Program-made: the position numbers and the translations under genes
Origin: Benincasa hispida
Lineage: Eukaryota > Streptophyta > Magnoliopsida > Cucurbitales > Cucurbitaceae
Length of the DNA stretch: 64,000 nt
Direction of reading: 5' to 3'
Assembly: GCF_009727055.1 (NCBI RefSeq)
Contig: NC_052350.1
Location: forward strand, 31,740,012-31,804,011
Part shown: piece by piece, positions 46,897-58,647 of the stretch
Numbering within the stretch: position 1 is the stretch's first letter
Layout of the letters: every line of letters starts with the position of its first letter
The notes under the pieces: generated by a model
Told to the model about the DNA's origin: nothing
The model's database searches: none
The model's input: the letters and a program-made list of their open reading frames with translations, nothing else

Positions 46897-47160
46897 GAGT
46901 AGCTTTGAGTTAAGCTTAAATCCCTGAAAATTGACTAAGTGTTGGACTAGGCATTGCTATGTGAGTAGCTTTGAGTTAAGCTTAAATCCCTGAAAATTGA
47001 CTAAGTGTTGGACTAGGCATTGCTATGTGAGTAGCTTTGAGTTAAGCTTAAAATCCATGAAAATTGACTAAGTGTTGGACTAGGCATTGCTATGTGAGTA
47101 GCTTTGAGTTAAGCTTAAATCCCTAAAAATTGATTAAGTGTTGGACTAGACATTGCTATG
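46897..47160. repeat. 66-bp tandem repeat, four copies
   Basis: The unit contains GAGTAGCTTTGAGTTAAGCT, then TGACTAAGTGTTGGACTAGG. Units start at 46897, 46963, 47029 and 47096; the first three are nearly identical. Confidence 0.95.
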
Positions 47161-47584
47161 CATTGGCCACAAGATCTTGGAAAGAGTACTTGGGCAAAGG
47201 GAAATTTTGGAAATTTGGCTAAGTATAGAAGTTGTGTTGATGTGTTGGAAGGTACCAATGCGTTGGAAGAAGTTGTGTTGATTGCCTACTATGCATTGAT
47301 AGCTTAATATGCGTTGAACATCCAAGAGTTTGTGGACGCATATGAAGGATGAACTCATGGAGGATGTCATCCGGACATGTGGCTTGTTAGGAAGAATTCT
47401 TAAGCCTTAAGTAAAAGAGGTGGCATCATAAGAAGACATACAAAGTTAAGGGCCATGCGTTGGTGAAAGGAGAAGAAGACACATTGGGTTGTGCTGATGC
47501 AAGATTGCGTTGATGGTGTAAGGAAGAGACACTTGGTCATGCGGTCAAGTAGGACGTGTCGGCCATGAAGCAATCTTGGATGTC

Positions 47585-47593
47585 TATAAATAG
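47585..47593 (+). promoter_or_regulatory. Putative TATA box in the solo LTR
   Basis: TATAAATAG in the middle of the LTR, the usual position for an LTR promoter. Confidence 0.45.
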
Positions 47594-50273
47594 GACAAAA
47601 GACTTCATTCTTCAGATCACAACTCAAAATAAATTTAAGAAGAGTGGGGAAGTTGAGGAAACCTTGCGTTGAGAGCAAAATCCATGCGTTGGACATAGAA
47701 GTTCAAAGAGGGCGCATTGGACAGTGAAGTCTGGAAAGCAGCATCAAATTAGAACGAGAAGTTCTCCCAGAATACTCGTGAGTTTGACGTAATTCAAAAG
47801 CCATCTGAAAGCTAAAAGAGTCTAGTTTTCATGGTGGGGCTGCCGGAGAAGAATCTTTAGGGAATCAGGCTGGAGAATGAGGAAAAGACAGAAGGGTCGA
47901 GCTGTCGGGTAAGCTGGGCCAGTCTTAATGTTTTGATGATTTCGGAAAAATCACAAGAATTTATGATCTAAGATTTTATGATAAGCTTCCTGAGACATTT
48001 TAGAACATGTTTGCAGAAGGAAGTATCTTAAAATAAGGTCTAGAACTATGAGTAATCTAAGCTGATATTTGAATCTGGAATTTAGGATTCAAAAGGGAAA
48101 CCAAGGAAACCTAAGGAACTTTGGAAAGGAAAGTTCCTAACCAACCAAGGTAAGTGGTTATTGTGTGTTGTATTGTTGATATGAATTCTATATATAGGTA
48201 AATATATATAGGGGATAATGTTAAATTAGCATGATCAGGGATATGTGTTTATCTGATTACTATGCTTGTTAAGATATTGCTTGTATGTTTGTGTTAGAAA
48301 CTGGAATTGTACCCGGGATATATAGTTAGCATGCTTGAAAAGGTACTTGGCAGAAAAATATAGTCGGCTTCAGTTGGCGGGAAATTATAGTTGGTGACGA
48401 CTGGCAGGAAATATAGTCAAGTTACCTAAGCATAGCTAGCGGGAATAGTTGATGTGCACATTGGCGGGATAATAGGGTATAGGGAAAGTTTCCACAGGAA
48501 TTGTTGTTGTCTTAGTATACGTGTGAAAGTACTGGGGATGTTTTGTTATGTGATAACCAGTAGTCAAGTTGGGGTTGATTGTTTTAACCAGCGGTCGAGC
48601 TAGGGATTGTCCAACGGTTTGGCTAGAAAATAATAATGAACTTGTGGTAATGTTCTTGTTGACTATGAATTGCTTTCCCAAAAGTATATTTCTGTTGACA
48701 AAGTTATTTGTTTATCTAAAGGCACCACTCATTGAGCTTTATTGCTCATGTTTTCTATGTTTTATGTTTTACCCCCCTCCCCACAGGTAACGAAAGGTGA
48801 GGTGTTCCAGGGTGCTACTAAAGTCAAGGTTTGTCGTGCCACAGTTACACTCCCGAAGGGTTTTACGATTGTTGTTGTAAACTTTGTAATTAAGTCTTGG
48901 AGTTGTATAAACGTTACATTGTTGTAATAAAATGGGCCTACTTAATCAGTTAGTTATTGAATTTGTACATTGGTATCAGAGTTATTTCCTCAAAAAGTTA
49001 TTAGGCAGTAAGTGTCAACGAAAGGGTTGATAACTGCTGCCAGTCATGCCCTTTCCCAAACTAAGAGGATGATCTGGGGCGGGGTGTGACAATTATTTCC
49101 ATTCCCGAAGAAGAAGCTCTGTGCGAAAGGTCACTTCTACCTGGAAAGCAAGCCTGAGAGGGAAGCTTTCCACTCCATTTCTACCACACGCCGACAAGCA
49201 CATCGTCTCCGATCGGGATCTGTGTCAAGACATTGACACTCTTTCTGTATTTGTTCTTATTTACTATTCATCTACTGTGTTCATGTTTAATCGTTCATTC
49301 ACTATCTGTAACAAACGATGATCTCTAGATTTAAATATCATTATCGTATACATCATCATCTTTCTGTTCTTTTCCATACATTCATCATCCATTTTCTTCA
49401 TCATGTGTAACTAATCCCCTGGGTAAAGGGGAAGGATTAAGCAAGTGAGTTAATCCTTGTTAAGGAAATCGGCTGAGTTTAGCTAAAGCATGCTCGACGA
49501 CATCTTCGCCTGTGAGAGCAGAAGTGAAGATGTTATTCCACCTCTCGAAAGAAGGTTGGAAGAATGCGTTAATTAAAGAAAGAAGTATTTCTAGAGACGG
49601 AAACAACCTTGTGTTCATCACGTTTGTCCCTGTTTCGCCATAAGCAAAGGGAAAGCGGAACCTTAGTTGCAGCCTCAACAAGATTGATGAACTTGCGATG
49701 TCCTTTCCCTCAACCCATTCTCTTTCTGACACATTTCACAAGACTTGCCACCGTATTCATCAGACATTTTTGCACATCTTCACAGCCAGTCCTCACCCTG
49801 TATAATTAATTTTTTATTCATTTATTTTATCACCACAATTTACTTATCATTGCACTTTACTTTACCGCACTTTATTTACCATCGCATTTTATCCTTTACT
49901 GCAATTTATGCTTTATCGCATTTTACTTTCAAAACCAATTCATTATTCTTTTGTTTAACCAGTCGCATATACCACATTAGTATCGCATTTACTCACAACA
50001 ATCCCCGTGTTGGACCTCAAATCACTCTGAAAAACTTGCGTTGGAATTATACTTGGTTCCAGTGTAAGAAAACTTGTGATACGTGCACTACACAAACGCA
50101 TACTACGTAAGCATTTAAGCATCACCGCATACATCATTTAGAACGTAGTATCGCATATTTTTATTATCACAAAGCACACATACATATACATACATAGACA
50201 TATGTCGTCAGCAACCTAACAAGTTGTTTGACGACAACACGACAACGAAATAAATTTTTGGTCACCAAGTTTT

Positions 50274-50291
50274 TGGCGCCGTTGTCGGGGA
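50274..50291 (+). promoter_or_regulatory. tRNA-Asp primer-binding site after the 3' LTR
   Basis: TGGCGCCGTTGTCGGGGA, one mismatch from the perfect site. Its presence after the right-hand LTR shows that this LTR once led into another internal region. Confidence 0.85.
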
Positions 50292-50303
50292 CGAAAACTT
50301 GAG

Positions 50304-50667
50304 GCCGAGAGTAGATCTCACGATGTGAACTTTTAGGGAGAAATGTGTAGAGGTTAAAGTGAAGTATCATATACCTCATTTTCCTCCCACTGAGTGTTAT
50401 ACCTAGGGTTAATTAACTTAGAAAATCTGGCTATTCATTTTATCTAAGTGTTTGTTTAATTTGCTAAAAAACAACACTTGTCTTTGATGATTAAACAACA
50501 TTGATTCAAGTCCCATTAAACTCTTTAACAGACTTTCATAAAATTTGCATGCATGTAACATATCTATCTAATTCGCCTTTCTATGTAGGTTCCCAGGTAG
50601 GGGTGCGACGTTTCCATCGACTTAAATACCCCAGTCTAGCCATCACAAGCCTTAGATAAAAGGTCCC
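50304..50667 (-). other. Remaining copia leader, distal to the gypsy insertion
   Basis: Inverted leader text (CATCTCACGATGTGAACTTT, then CCTCCCACTGAGTGTTATAC and GACGTTTCCATCGACTTAAA) continues the class of sequence cut at 37852, with some bases missing. Confidence 0.65.
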
Positions 50668-51104
50668 TGATGAAGAAAATTTGGAAGCGCAATTGTGTGA
50701 TGCATGTCTTAGGTTATGTGTTTGTTCTCATGCGTCGGTGGTCAAGCGTTGGAATGGAAAGTATGCGTTAATCTCTTATGCAATGACCATGCATTCCTAT
50801 CACAAGTTTTCTTGCGCTCTCACGAAGTATAACGAGATCGCAAGTTTCTCGGGTGATCCAAGGTCGAAATCAGGTACTAGCAAAAACTTGATGAAGAAAA
50901 TTTGGAAGCACAATTGTGTGATGCATGTCTTAGGTTATGCGTTTGTTCTCATGCGTCGGTGGTCATGCGTTGCAATGGAAACTATGCGTTAATCTCTTAT
51001 GCAATGACCATGCATTCCTATCACAAGTTTTCTTGCACTCTCGCCAAATATAACGAGATCGCAAGTTTCTCGAGTGATTTGGGGTCGAACTCAGGGACTT
51101 GTAG
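50668..51104. repeat. Tandem duplication of 221 bp
   Basis: 50668-50888 and 50889-51104 both begin TGATGAAGAAAATTTGGAAG and share GCGTTAATCTCTTATGCAAT. They are highly similar. Their ORFs are equivalent and lack recognisable domains. Confidence 0.93.
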
Positions 51105-52380
51105 CTAAATGTTATGCGGTAATGTGTTTATGGCGAAGAATAAAAGAATGTTGAGGGTTATGAGCTATGCACTACTCCTACTCTTAACTATCAGATTAAG
51201 CGGTGGAAGTATGACGGAGAGGTAGAGACACGAAAACTGTTAACGCGTAGTAAAATGCATGGAAAAATAGATAAAATGGCGAGGATGTCTTCACTATAAC
51301 ACTAAGCTTGACTGCAAGGGCAAACCCAGCCAACGCAAGCTATGCGATCATGCTATACACACTTGACGAAGACGCATGCGATGTATATGTGATAGTGTCC
51401 CGAGGTCTTATTTCTAAGTCTCTATTCTCACTCATGTGCTCTCACACATACACAAGATGACCGTGTACCACCATGTCCTACTTAAAGGGTGCATATGCTG
51501 TATAGTAGCAAATGGAGCTTATTCCTAAGTTCCCCATTCTTGTTTATGCGATCCAATCCGCCCACTCGAGTCTTGATTTGGTCTTTAGACTACTCTCCTA
51601 AGTATGTCTAAATGATGAATGATGCACTAATAAGACAAGGTAATCACATAAACATGGTTGATGTAAGATTATTCCTATCTCTAGTGAACACTTGCTTACA
51701 TTGCTTAATGTGATCAACTACTTACCCTACTGGGTAGTTGATTGTTGCTGATTCTACTCAAAGACAAGAATTGCATCCGCTTATAGACAAGCGTTGCTAC
51801 AACTTCACACTAAATAAATAAGGTTTTCTCAGAACACTCACGCAACGCACATATCCCGCTGGTTTGCTACATGCTTCATATTCCTATGCCGCATGATTAA
51901 GTATGCGATACTCTAGCAGTCTTACTTAGTAATGCAATGAAAGTAAAGGATGCTAAGTAAATGAAGATGGAGATGGAATCGAAGGAAAATATAGAAATGC
52001 ATTGATCACAAAATGTGTTAATCTCTTAAGCCACAATGTAATACAATACAAAGATAGAAGAGAAACGGAGGGCTAGATGGAAGCCGTAAAATCCGAACCC
52101 TAATTACTTCAAGTAAGAGTAAGTAATGTGATGTCTTCTATTGAGCTAAATGAAGTCGTGTCTTAGGAAGGGTAGAAGATGTAAGCAAGAAGAAATAGGC
52201 TCTTGGGTAGCTAAGTGTAAAAGTAGGACAAAACTCGGCTAGACTAAGAAAGGTCATGCTTGATGGTGAAATGCATAATAAGCATATGAATGAGACCATG
52301 CCATCTAATGAGGTATGGTGTTGAAGTAATATTGTGAGTGAAGTTAGCAAAAGAAAATTTGCTAAATCCTAGCCCTTCAT
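51105..52380. other. Repeat-derived non-coding, no gene seen
   Basis: ATGCGG/GCGTTA-rich sequence of the same style as the gypsy internal regions. No ORF with convincing composition and no termini identified. Confidence 0.4.
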
Positions 52381-53640
52381 CACCAATAGCGAGCCAGATG
52401 GCACAAAGAGGGTTCATGCTGGATTTTGGGCGGTAATATAAGTAAGAATGTCGAGTTCATTGGGTCATTTTGGACAAACTACTTAGGCTATTTGTGTAAT
52501 TCTAGTGGCATTCGAAAGCTCTATGTGTATATTTTTTGTGGCTGGGCTACTGGAAGGAAAACTCACCAGAATAAGGCCAGAGGGGGAAAATAAAGACGAA
52601 GGGTTCATTTCTCAGGTGATTCTAGGCCATCAGTGAAGAATTAAAGCTCCAGGATGAATTACGAAGCTTTTTGAGATAAAAATTTGAGGAAATATTAACT
52701 CAGTTATAAACAACCTTGTAGAATGAAACTTTTTAAGATGAGGCCTGGAAATTGAGTAATATAATTTTGAAGTTTGAACTGGAAATTGTTGAACAAGCAG
52801 GCAGCTGCTTGAATTGGGGCCAATGATGAATTTTTGAATCTTTAGATTAAAGGAAGAGGAATTTTGATCTGAAATTTTAAGGTAATGTTGCTAACTCATA
52901 AACATGTTTGTAGAAGGAAGTTTCTTCAAAAGAGGGCAGGATTTTAAGTTATAAATTTTTGAAGTTGTAACAGAGAAGCTGTGTATAAGCAGACAGCTGC
53001 TTGGGAAGAACAAACAAACAGCTCATATGGAGAAAAAGGATCTCGCTAATGAAGAAAATCTCATTAATTTTGTGCTGAGGATCTCGCTAATGAAGAAAAT
53101 CTCGCTAATTTTTTTTATAAGAATCTCGCTCTAGAAGGGAATCTCGCTAAAATGTGGGCTGAATCTCGGTAAGGTTAGTATCGCTAGATGACAGTTTGCC
53201 AGGAAAAGCTTGATCTCGCTCATGAGGATCTCGCTGATCTGAGGATCTCGCTCATGAGAAGCATCTCGCTAGTAAAGCTGTCTTTGTTGATGAAAGTTCC
53301 TTTGGTAAATGAACTATTTGAGGTATTTTGCTAAGAATTCTGAGTAATTTAACCGAAAATTATGTCCTTTCAGGCCAAGAAGAGCTAGGAGAGGTGTATA
53401 ACCCGTTAAGAGGCCAACGAATTGTGAGTGACTATGTGATGACTTACTGTTTTAATGATTTAAAAACTATGATTTCTTGAAGATATTTCCTATGCTAAGT
53501 TTTTAAATGGATTGCCAAGCAACATATTTGTGAAACTGTTTCTCATGTTAAGTACAACATGTTTTCCATGGAATTGAAATGATTTAGATATGTTATCTTG
53601 TCCAAATACTATTAGTATGTTTAAGTAACTCTATTTTTAT
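52381..53640 (+). mobile_element. Diverged gypsy-type LTR segment
   Basis: The block at about 52540-52700 (GGGCTACTGGAAGGAAAACT, AGAATAAGGCCAGAGG, GACGAAGGGTTCATTTCTC) parallels the 47820-48130 part of the solo LTR but is far more diverged. Boundaries are unclear. Confidence 0.5.
53038..53275. repeat. ATCTCGCT motif cluster
   Basis: GATCTCGCTAATG, ATCTCGCTCATGAGG and similar strings recur about a dozen times at irregular spacing of 10-35 bases. Confidence 0.85.
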
Positions 53641-53698
53641 GATGAATCAGTATGATGGATGAACTAGTATGATGATTTGAGCACTAAGCCTTAGTGTT

Positions 53699-53945
53699 CA
53701 ACTAAATGTTTATGACTAGTTATATGACGGATATTGAAGGACAATGAGAAGGTATCCTATCAACTAAATGTTTATGATTAGTTATAGGATGGATACTGAA
53801 GGACAATGAGAAGGTATCCTGGCAACTAAATGTTTATGACTAGTTATACGACGGATACTGAAGGACAATGAGAAGGTATCCTTTCAACTAAATGTTTATG
53901 ACTAGTTATATGACGGATACTGAAGGACAATGAGAAGGTATCTTT
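53699..53945. repeat. 62-bp tandem repeat, four copies
   Basis: The unit runs CAACTAAATGTTTATGACTA, then ACGGATACTGAAGGACAATG, then AGAAGGTATCC. Units start at 53699, 53761, 53823 and 53885. Confidence 0.95.
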
Positions 53946-54299
53946 GGATGATTTGAAGTTCTGCTCAACGGCTTCTATTTATAGAGTTTGATCACCGACA
54001 GCATTAATGGTCCTTATCTGAAATTCTGTAGCTAACGGTGTGATGGACGTGATGGATCTGCTCTAAATCTCTACTACAAACGGCGTGGTAGGTGAAATGT
54101 CAACATCACCTTTTGATACTCCTAAGATATGCGTTCATGCTTGGTTTCTAGAGTATCAACGCATTCTACCACTCTTGCGGTCATCCCTCTATTATGGTTA
54201 TTATTCTGTAGTCGCAATCTCTCTGTGATGACCTCATTCGCTTGACAGTCACAACCTCTATGTGATGGACGCATGCGGTTGATGGCCGCAACATCCATG
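53946..54299. other. Short non-coding junction
   Basis: GCG/CGC-flavoured repeat sequence (GACGCATGCGGTTGATGG). No gene or boundary identified. Confidence 0.35.
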
Positions 54300-55345
54300 C
54301 ATAAAAGATGGTGGATTACGTGACTAAAGAGTTTACTCAGTTATTCACGTACCGTTGGAGCTTCAAGCTACAAATTCATAAGGTCTCCTTGGTAGCTCAA
54401 TGGATTCAAGTTGAGAATCAGTTCTTGGAGTTAGTTTGAAGTGTTCAATATAACATGAGGAAATTCAATTATATATGATATAATTGGTGTAATGTATGAG
54501 ATACATCAAGTGGAAGATTAATGGAAATATGATTTACATTGAGTACCATAAAATAGAAAAAGAACTATGGTTTGTATGTTTCATGAGACGAAATATTAAA
54601 ACTATAGGTTATAAATATTATATGGTAAGTTGGTTATCATATTTATTTATAATAAATTAATTATGTGATAATTATATTTTTTTTCTCTAATAACCAATTG
54701 AATAGGAGGTTATTGATGGTTTTATGGTAACCATGAGATAAAAGGAAAAATATTGAGATAAAAGGAAAAATATTTTCCTAAATTTATAGGTTACTTCATT
54801 CAGAAAGTTTCTTGCAGACAAGCTATCAAGTGAAAGTATTTCACAAAGCGATAGCTCACAGAGACTAGACGATCATGGAATTCGACTACACGATAGTTCA
54901 TCAGCTGATCGTAGCTAAATGATTGTGTGGCATTGTCTATACGATAGGTTGCCATTTACTAAATGATCGAGACATTGTCTATACGATAGACAACTTCCTA
55001 TCTCCCACTTGCTTGATCATCTACACGATTATTGTCCTCCAGTCTCTTCCTCAAGCCAAGATCATACAGAGCCCACAACTCTTGGATTCTCACACCGAGA
55101 ATACCAAGGTAACCATTGTGGTGGTGTCCACTCACTTCGATTGGTTTCAAGAAGTTGAAGATCGTTCGTTGGGTTCGTGATCATTATGTTCGTTGTGTAC
55201 GTGCTGGTGATCGTGTTACACCGGTCGTTGCGTTCGAGGGTTGTGTTGTTGTGGACGCTTGTAGATTGATTGAGAGAGTTTGAAGAACTTTTCTTCAAAG
55301 GTGTGCATACTCTATCCCTTGATATTCTTTGTAAGCATGCTGTAA
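54300..55345 (+). mobile_element. Copia-type LTR, 5'-truncated
   Basis: Begins mid-LTR at GATGGTGGATTACGTGACTA. Continues through CACGTACCGTTGGAGCTTCA, the AT-rich tail, the ACGAT-type block (54850-55030) and TTCTCACACCGAGAATACCA (55088), which also occurs at 22610. Ends near 55345 without a clear primer-binding site. Confidence 0.75.
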
Positions 55346-55604
55346 TTTCGTGTTATGCATGACCTGTTAGTTTCCGTTTCTTGAATTGTAATTAATTATG
55401 TTCAATTTCGAATGGAATTTGGAACAATCCTTCCATTGCTCATGGAAATCCTCGTGCTTGATTTCCTTCCGTTTTGATATTTGTTTTGTTTTGAGTTTAG
55501 TTTTCTTATAGGATTGATTTTATGGTTTCAATTGCATTAGTCATGTTGTAATATTATTTCTTTATTTTAAAGTATTTTTCAGAGCTGTAGATAATGAGTA
55601 CATA
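55346..55604. other. Non-coding, leader-like
   Basis: No ORF. Contains a segment (TTTGATATTTGTTTTGTTTT, then GTTTAGTTTTCTTATAGG) that is repeated at about 55850-55970. Confidence 0.45.
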
Positions 55605-56285
55605 TGAAACTTGATAGACAGTGATAGTAGTCTATCATTGTCTGTCAATGATATTGCTGATAGACAGAGATAGAAGACTATCACTATCTATCACTTGATA
55701 GACAATGATGTTGTTAGTGATAGTAAATTCTTGTTGTGATATATTTTCATTATTGATATTTTGCTTGTTTGCTCAATGATAGATATATACTCATTTAGAT
55801 ATGTTTGGCTAGGGGGCTAGTTATTGGACTATGTATAGGGTTAGTTGGTTTGGTGTTTTGATATTTGTTTTTTTTTTAGTTTAGTTTGCTTATAGGATTG
55901 ATTTCATGGTTTCAATTGCACTAGTCATGTTGTGATATTATTTCTTTATTTTAAAGTATTTTGAGAGTTATAGATAAGGAGTACATAAGAAATTTGATAG
56001 ACAATGATAGTAGCCTATTACTGTCTATCGCTGATAGACAGATATAGAAGTCTATCACTAATAAACAGAGATAGAAATCTATTACTATCTATCACTTAAT
56101 AGATAGTGATGCTGTTGGTGAAAATAAATTCTTGCTGTGAATTATTTTGTAGTATTTTGTGTGTTGTATAAATCACTATGACTGTGTCTATTATGATGGT
56201 TAATAGTTGCTAATAGTTAGGGAGAGTAATAGTTAATGATAAACTTCTATCATTGTCTATCACTAATAGGCATATATCATTTGCT
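55605..56285. repeat. GATAGA / TCTATC interspersed motif array
   Basis: TTGATAGACAGTGATAGTAG, AGTCTATCACTGTCTATCA and variants recur on both strands, so local inverted repeats abound. Further clusters lie at 57200-57320 and 57970-58015. The segment around 55490-55740 is duplicated, diverged, at 55850-56110. Confidence 0.85.
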
Positions 56286-56314
56286 TAGTTGCTTATATTT
56301 GCATTTTTAAATAG

Positions 56315-57170
56315 ATGGAACAGGAACATCAAATAATAATGCAAGACAAAAACAAGACTTTGAAGATAACTATGTACATCACACTAGATGTAATACAAAA
56401 TATAAAGAAGCAATCAGATATTACTAATTTAAATACTTTTAGAAATGGTCCTTTCAGCCACTTTATAAATCTAAAAATCGAGAAAATGCCTACATAATTC
56501 ATAAACTACATGCTAAGAAAACCATGTGTCATAAAGAAGCCAAATGTCTTGGCTTCTAACTTTAACGATCGTATAGCAGAATTTGGAGTAAAAGAATTTT
56601 GCTTAATCACATGTTTAGATGGTACTTAGCTTCCTCCCATAGATTTAGAAGAAAAAGATCAAATCTCCAAAGTTAGGGGAAGAATCTTTAAGAATGACAA
56701 TTCCATTGATAAGAAAGACATTGAGAGAAGCTTGAAGTTCTTACACGATTCTGAAATTGATAGTGTCAAGGTTATATTGGCAAACCTCCTATTCTTGGCG
56801 TCTTTTTTAATGCCTAGGCAAAGACACAATGTTATTAACTGGAAACACATTGACATAATGGAGAGTAAACAAACCTTTTAAAAACTATCCTTGGAAATGA
56901 TTGTCATACAACCTGACATATCAATTTTTCAAAAAGGCTTTTTATAGTTGGAAGGATTATGTATGCCTTCAAGGTTTCCCTTTGGCACTATTTATTGAGC
57001 ATTTGAAACAATAACAAAACTTTCAGCACTAGATGTTGGATTCAGAAGAAAAATTGGCAATCAAAGTCCAAGAATAATATCATGAGAGTACTTGGAACCT
57101 GATCATTGGAGAATTCTCGAAGAGAATATCTTTCAAAGAAATGATGTACGTATCTCCTACAATTTCTCGT
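56315..57170 (+). pseudogene. DUF1985-like gene fragment, degenerate
   Basis: In successive frames on the plus strand: MEQEHQIIMQDKNKTLKI; RIAEFGVKEFCLITCLDGT, a stop, LPPIDLEEKDQ; DKKDIERSLKFLHDSEID, VKVILANLLFLASFLMPRQR, VINWKHIDIMES; a stop; then a frame with FQKAFYSWKDYVCLQGFPLA. FGVKEFxLITGL, the mid-domain LAxLLFLxxFLM and the LQGFPLA ending match, from memory, the DUF1985 domain seen in plant genes often carried by Mutator-like transposons and often fused to Ulp1-type proteases. No Ulp1 catalytic motif is seen. Several stops make it a pseudogene. Confidence 0.65.
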
Positions 57171-57443
57171 GTTCATTTTTATTATTGGCACTTATTTCTA
57201 GCAAAAACAGATAGTATCCTATCATTGTTTATTAGAGATAGACATTGATAGATCACTATCACTGTATATCTCTGGTACATAGTGATAGATTACTATCTGT
57301 GTCTGTCACTGAAAGATCAAATCCCTAAGCTTCTTAGTGTTTTTTTATCTAATGATTTAACATCTATTTACTTGTAGTTTTGTGTAATTCCTTTCCAATA
57401 GAACAAAAATCACAATCAACTACCTTCAAATATTTCATAAATT

Positions 57444-57677
57444 TTGAAGAAAAAGGAGAATGGACGGATAGAAAGAGAAACAAATAGAGAAGAAGTAAGA
57501 AATAAAGAAATTGAAGAATTATTTGGAGGAAAAAAGGATGAAAGGAAAAATATAATGGAAGAAATAGAAGAACTGAAAAAATGGCTAATAGAGGATAGAA
57601 AAAAAGCAAAAAAGTATGAAACAAGGCCAAGAAGAGATTATCAAAATGTTAAAAACAATTATGGAAAGACTGAATGA
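57444..57677 (+). pseudogene. Lys/Glu-rich segment after the DUF1985-like fragment
   Basis: MKKKENGRIERETNREEVRN, IEELFGGKKDERKNIMEEIE, ELKKWLIEDRKKAK. Strongly charged and coiled-coil-like, on the same strand as the DUF1985-like fragment and separated by intron-like sequence with GATAGA motifs. It is plausibly a later exon of the same captured gene. Confidence 0.45.
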
Positions 57678-58647
57678 TAGACTTCCAATTAAAAAAACTT
57701 CCACAACAACAAGAAGAATAAAAAGAGCTAGAGGAGACCATAGAAAAAAGAGCTCCTTCTTGTAGCCTACAAATTTCTCGAAGAAAATAATGATATTGAT
57801 AAAATGGCGAATTATATCGCGAAATACATATCAGGTAATTCTTTTGCTATGTGGTATTTTGTTTTTTAAATGTAACCATACATTTACTAACTAAACTAAA
57901 ATTATTTTTTCTTGTAGATTGAATTTGGGAATGACATACAAAAGGAAGGAAAGGTTTGTATATAAGTTTTTGTACTGATAGACAGTGATAGAAGTCTATC
58001 ACTGTCTACCACTACCTTTTTGTTTGTTTTTGATTTGTGTCTTTTGTTATAGGAATCTCATTCTTTCCATTATCTTTGTGTTTGATTTATGTTTTTTTTT
58101 TTAGGAATCTAACATCCATACACAAGTGCTTGAAACACAAGATGATTTGAAACTTATTCCAAGTGTGGATTTGGAAAACCCAAAAACACAACAATTGATA
58201 CCATGATTGGAGGATGGTCAAATACAAACAATAGAAAAGGAAAAGGTTTAATTCCTCTCATAAGCTACTTTTGTAACAACATAACTTTTCGAGATCTCTA
58301 ATTAGGGTCATTACTTCATAAACACCAGTTTAAAATCAAAACACTTTGACCATGGAACTAAAATTCATGAAAACAAATATAACAATTTCAAAACATTTTA
58401 TAAAAGTGAATAAACCAATAAACAAATAAAATTTTGTTCGGGGTCCTCTAAGAAAAAGAACATTTACAAGAATAAATTTTCCTGTCTAACATCAAGTCCT
58501 AAGCCAAAACATTAAGATAACTTGGAAACATAAAACTGAGCGGAAGCGTTGAATCAAGTCCCACGACACCGTCATGATTCTTTCTAATTATACGCCCAAT
58601 ATGTTCTTTGCAATACCTGAGAAAAAATGTTAAGGAAAGGTTGAGTA
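57678..58647. other. Non-coding flank of the degenerate gene
   Basis: Short exon-like pieces (AACCCAAAAACACAACAATTG near 58180) and a GATAGA block at 57975. No complete ORF or transposon end identified. Confidence 0.4.

Larger units (their letters stand above)
46783..49091 (+). mobile_element. Solo LTR with ATTAT target duplication
   Basis: Starts TGTGAAACCCAGATTTCC and ends GGGGTGTGACA. ATTAT flanks both sides (46778-46782 and 49092-49096), and the uninterrupted site is preserved at about 38520-38530. About 2.3 kb. A TTGGTATCAGAGTT string near 48971 resembles a primer-binding site, but the target duplication places the end at 49091. An inverted family member begins at 62299, sharing the TGTGACA terminus and the GGAATCAGGCTGGAGA block (47867). 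Confidence 0.82.
46100..50264 (+). repeat. 3' LTR of the gypsy element, interrupted
   Basis: 46100-46782 and 49092-50264 together correspond to 37853-39731. The gap between them is a solo LTR of another family (46783-49091) with a 5-bp target duplication. Starts TGATAACTTGTAGATATACA and ends TTTTTGGTCA. Confidence 0.88.
37853..50303 (+). mobile_element. Ty3/gypsy Tat/Athila-type element with tRNA-Asp primer site
   Basis: 5' LTR 37853-39731, two tRNA-Asp primer sites, a gag remnant, a long degraded ORF region, a polypurine tract at 46090-46099, and a 3' LTR 46100-50264 interrupted by a solo LTR at 46783-49091. A third primer-binding site follows the 3' LTR at 50274, which a single intact element should not have. 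No protease, RT or integrase domain is visible. The LTR pair has many substitutions between copies. The element sits inside a copia leader (37852 / 50304). Confidence 0.85.

Noticed and set aside
48971..49091. Primer-binding site and short interior of a complete mini-element
   Set aside because: The 5-bp target duplication and the shared terminus at 62299 put the LTR end at 49091, so the TTGGTATCAGAG string is treated as internal; uncertainty noted.
55605..56285. CRISPR-like or satellite array
   Set aside because: Repeats are short, on both strands and irregularly spaced in a plant genome; no uniform spacer.
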